This document shows positions 35,688 to 36,848 of a stretch of 36,848 nt of DNA, in pieces. Both the position numbers and the translations under genes were made by a program. Source of the stretch: a bacterium (lineage in GTDB: Bacteria > Pseudomonadota > Gammaproteobacteria > Burkholderiales > SG8-41); NCBI GenBank assembly GCA_027310225.1, contig DAIDBG010000117.1, positions 1-36,848 of the forward strand. The letters run 5' to 3'. A model generated the notes under the pieces. It made no database searches, had not been told where the DNA came from, and saw nothing but the letters and a program-made list of their open reading frames with translations. Position 1 is the first letter of the stretch, and each line of letters opens with the position of its first letter.

Positions 35688-36848
35688 ATGAAACGCATGT
35701 TGTTTAATGCGACGCAGGCGGAAGAACTGCGCGTCGCGATCGTTGACGGCCAGAAGCTCGTTGACCTCGACATCGAAACCCCCGGCAAGGAGCAGCGCAA
35801 GGGCAACATCTACAAGAGCGTCATCACCCGCATCGAGCCCAGCCTCGAGGCGGCGTTCGTGGATTACGGGGCCGAGCGCCACGGGTTCCTTCCCTTCAAG
35901 GAGGTTGCGCGGGCCTATTTCAAGCCCGGCGTTGACGTCGGGCGCGCCCGCATCCAGGACGCGCTGGAGGAAAGCCAGGAGCTGATCGTCCAGGTGGACA
36001 AGGACGAACGCGGCAACAAGGGCGCCGCTCTCACCACCTTCATCAGCCTCGCTGGGCGCTACCTGGTGTTGATGCCGAACAATCCGCGCGGTGGCGGGGT
36101 TTCGCGCCGCGTCGAGGGTGAGGACCGCAGCGAGCTGCGCGAAGTGATTGATCAGCTGCCGGTGCCGCAGGGCATGAGCGTTATCGGCCGCACCGCGGCC
36201 ATCAGCCGCGCCCCGGAGGAGCTCAACTGGGACCTGAACTATCTGCTGCAGCTGTGGCGCGCGATCGAAAGCGCCGCCAAGCAGCAGAGCGGCGCGTTCC
36301 TGATCTATCAGGAATCGAGCCTGGTGATCCGGGCGATACGCGATTATTACCACCAGGACATCGGCGAAGTCCTGATTGATACCGAGAGCATCTACGAGCA
36401 GGCGCGGCAGTTCATGAGCCACGTCATGCCGCAGAATGTCAACCGCATCAAGCTCTATCGGGACGACGTGCCGCTGTTCTCGCGCTTCCAGATCGAGCAC
36501 CAGATCGAGTCGGCCTATTCGCGTTCCATCAACCTGCCCTCGGGCGGCGCCGTCGTGTTCGATCATACCGAGGCGCTGGTGGCGATCGATGTCAATTCCG
36601 CGCGCGCGACCCGCGGCTCCGACATCGAAGAAACCGCGTTCCGCACCAATCTCGAGGCCGCCGAGGAGATCGGACGGCAACTGCGCCTGCGCGACCTGGG
36701 CGGGCTCATCGTGATTGACTTCATCGACATGGAGAGCGGACGCAATCAGCGCGAGGTGGAAAACCGGCTGCGCGACGCGCTGCGCTTCGACCGCGCGCGC
36801 GTGCAGATGGGCAAGATCTCGCGTTTCGGCATGATGGAACTGTCGCGC
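35688..36848 (+). CDS. rne: Ribonuclease E, 3' truncated by window edge
   Basis: [73 protein letters not shown]...; [17 protein letters not shown]; open to the window end. Confidence 0.97.
   Translation, partial: MKRMLFNATQAEELRVAIVDGQKLVDLDIETPGKEQRKGNIYKSVITRIEPSLEAAFVDYGAERHGFLPFKEVARAYFKPGVDVGRARIQDALEESQELIVQVDKDERGNKGAALTTFISLAGRYLVLMPNNPRGGGVSRRVEGEDRSELREVIDQLPVPQGMSVIGRTAAISRAPEELNWDLNYLLQLWRAIESAAKQQSGAFLIYQESSLVIRAIRDYYHQDIGEVLIDTESIYEQARQFMSHVMPQNVNRIKLYRDDVPLFSRFQIEHQIESAYSRSINLPSGGAVVFDHTEALVAIDVNSARATRGSDIEETAFRTNLEAAEEIGRQLRLRDLGGLIVIDFIDMESGRNQREVENRLRDALRFDRARVQMGKISRFGMMELSR

Overview
GC-rich bacterial chromosome segment, consistent with a betaproteobacterium from gene content and order. 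Most of it is conserved housekeeping sequence in two blocks: lepA(partial)-lepB-DUF4845-rnc-era-recO-pdxJ-acpS-nagZ / efp(-) / uvrC-pgsA-tRNA-Gly-tRNA-Cys-tRNA-Leu, and on the minus strand fabF-acpP-fabG-fabD-fabH-plsX-rpmF-DUF177 with pabC-mltG-tmk-holB-tatD-ankyrin, followed by maf/SAM methyltransferase, sppA, rluC and rne(partial). Accessory material: a universal stress gene behind a perfect FNR-type box, a TAXI solute-binding protein beside an ADP-forming acyl-CoA synthetase and beta-oxidation-like genes, and a YefM-YoeB type toxin-antitoxin pair. I see no CRISPR array, transposase, prophage or obvious new multi-gene defence system. The best second-look items are: (1) sppA is interrupted by one in-frame TGA where a Trp codon is expected; (2) an EF-P of alphaproteobacterial/K-type sequence carries Arg at the loop-tip modification site; (3) the tRNA-Gly/Cys/Leu locus is expanded, with a 5' tRNA-Cys half-copy, a candidate structured RNA with a switch-like terminator, and two gene remnants; (4) a 97-bp inverted-repeat element lies between uvrC and pgsA; (5) uvrC contains a sharp AT-rich synonymous patch; (6) rne has a structured leader. 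All family calls come from reading the translations; no database search was run.
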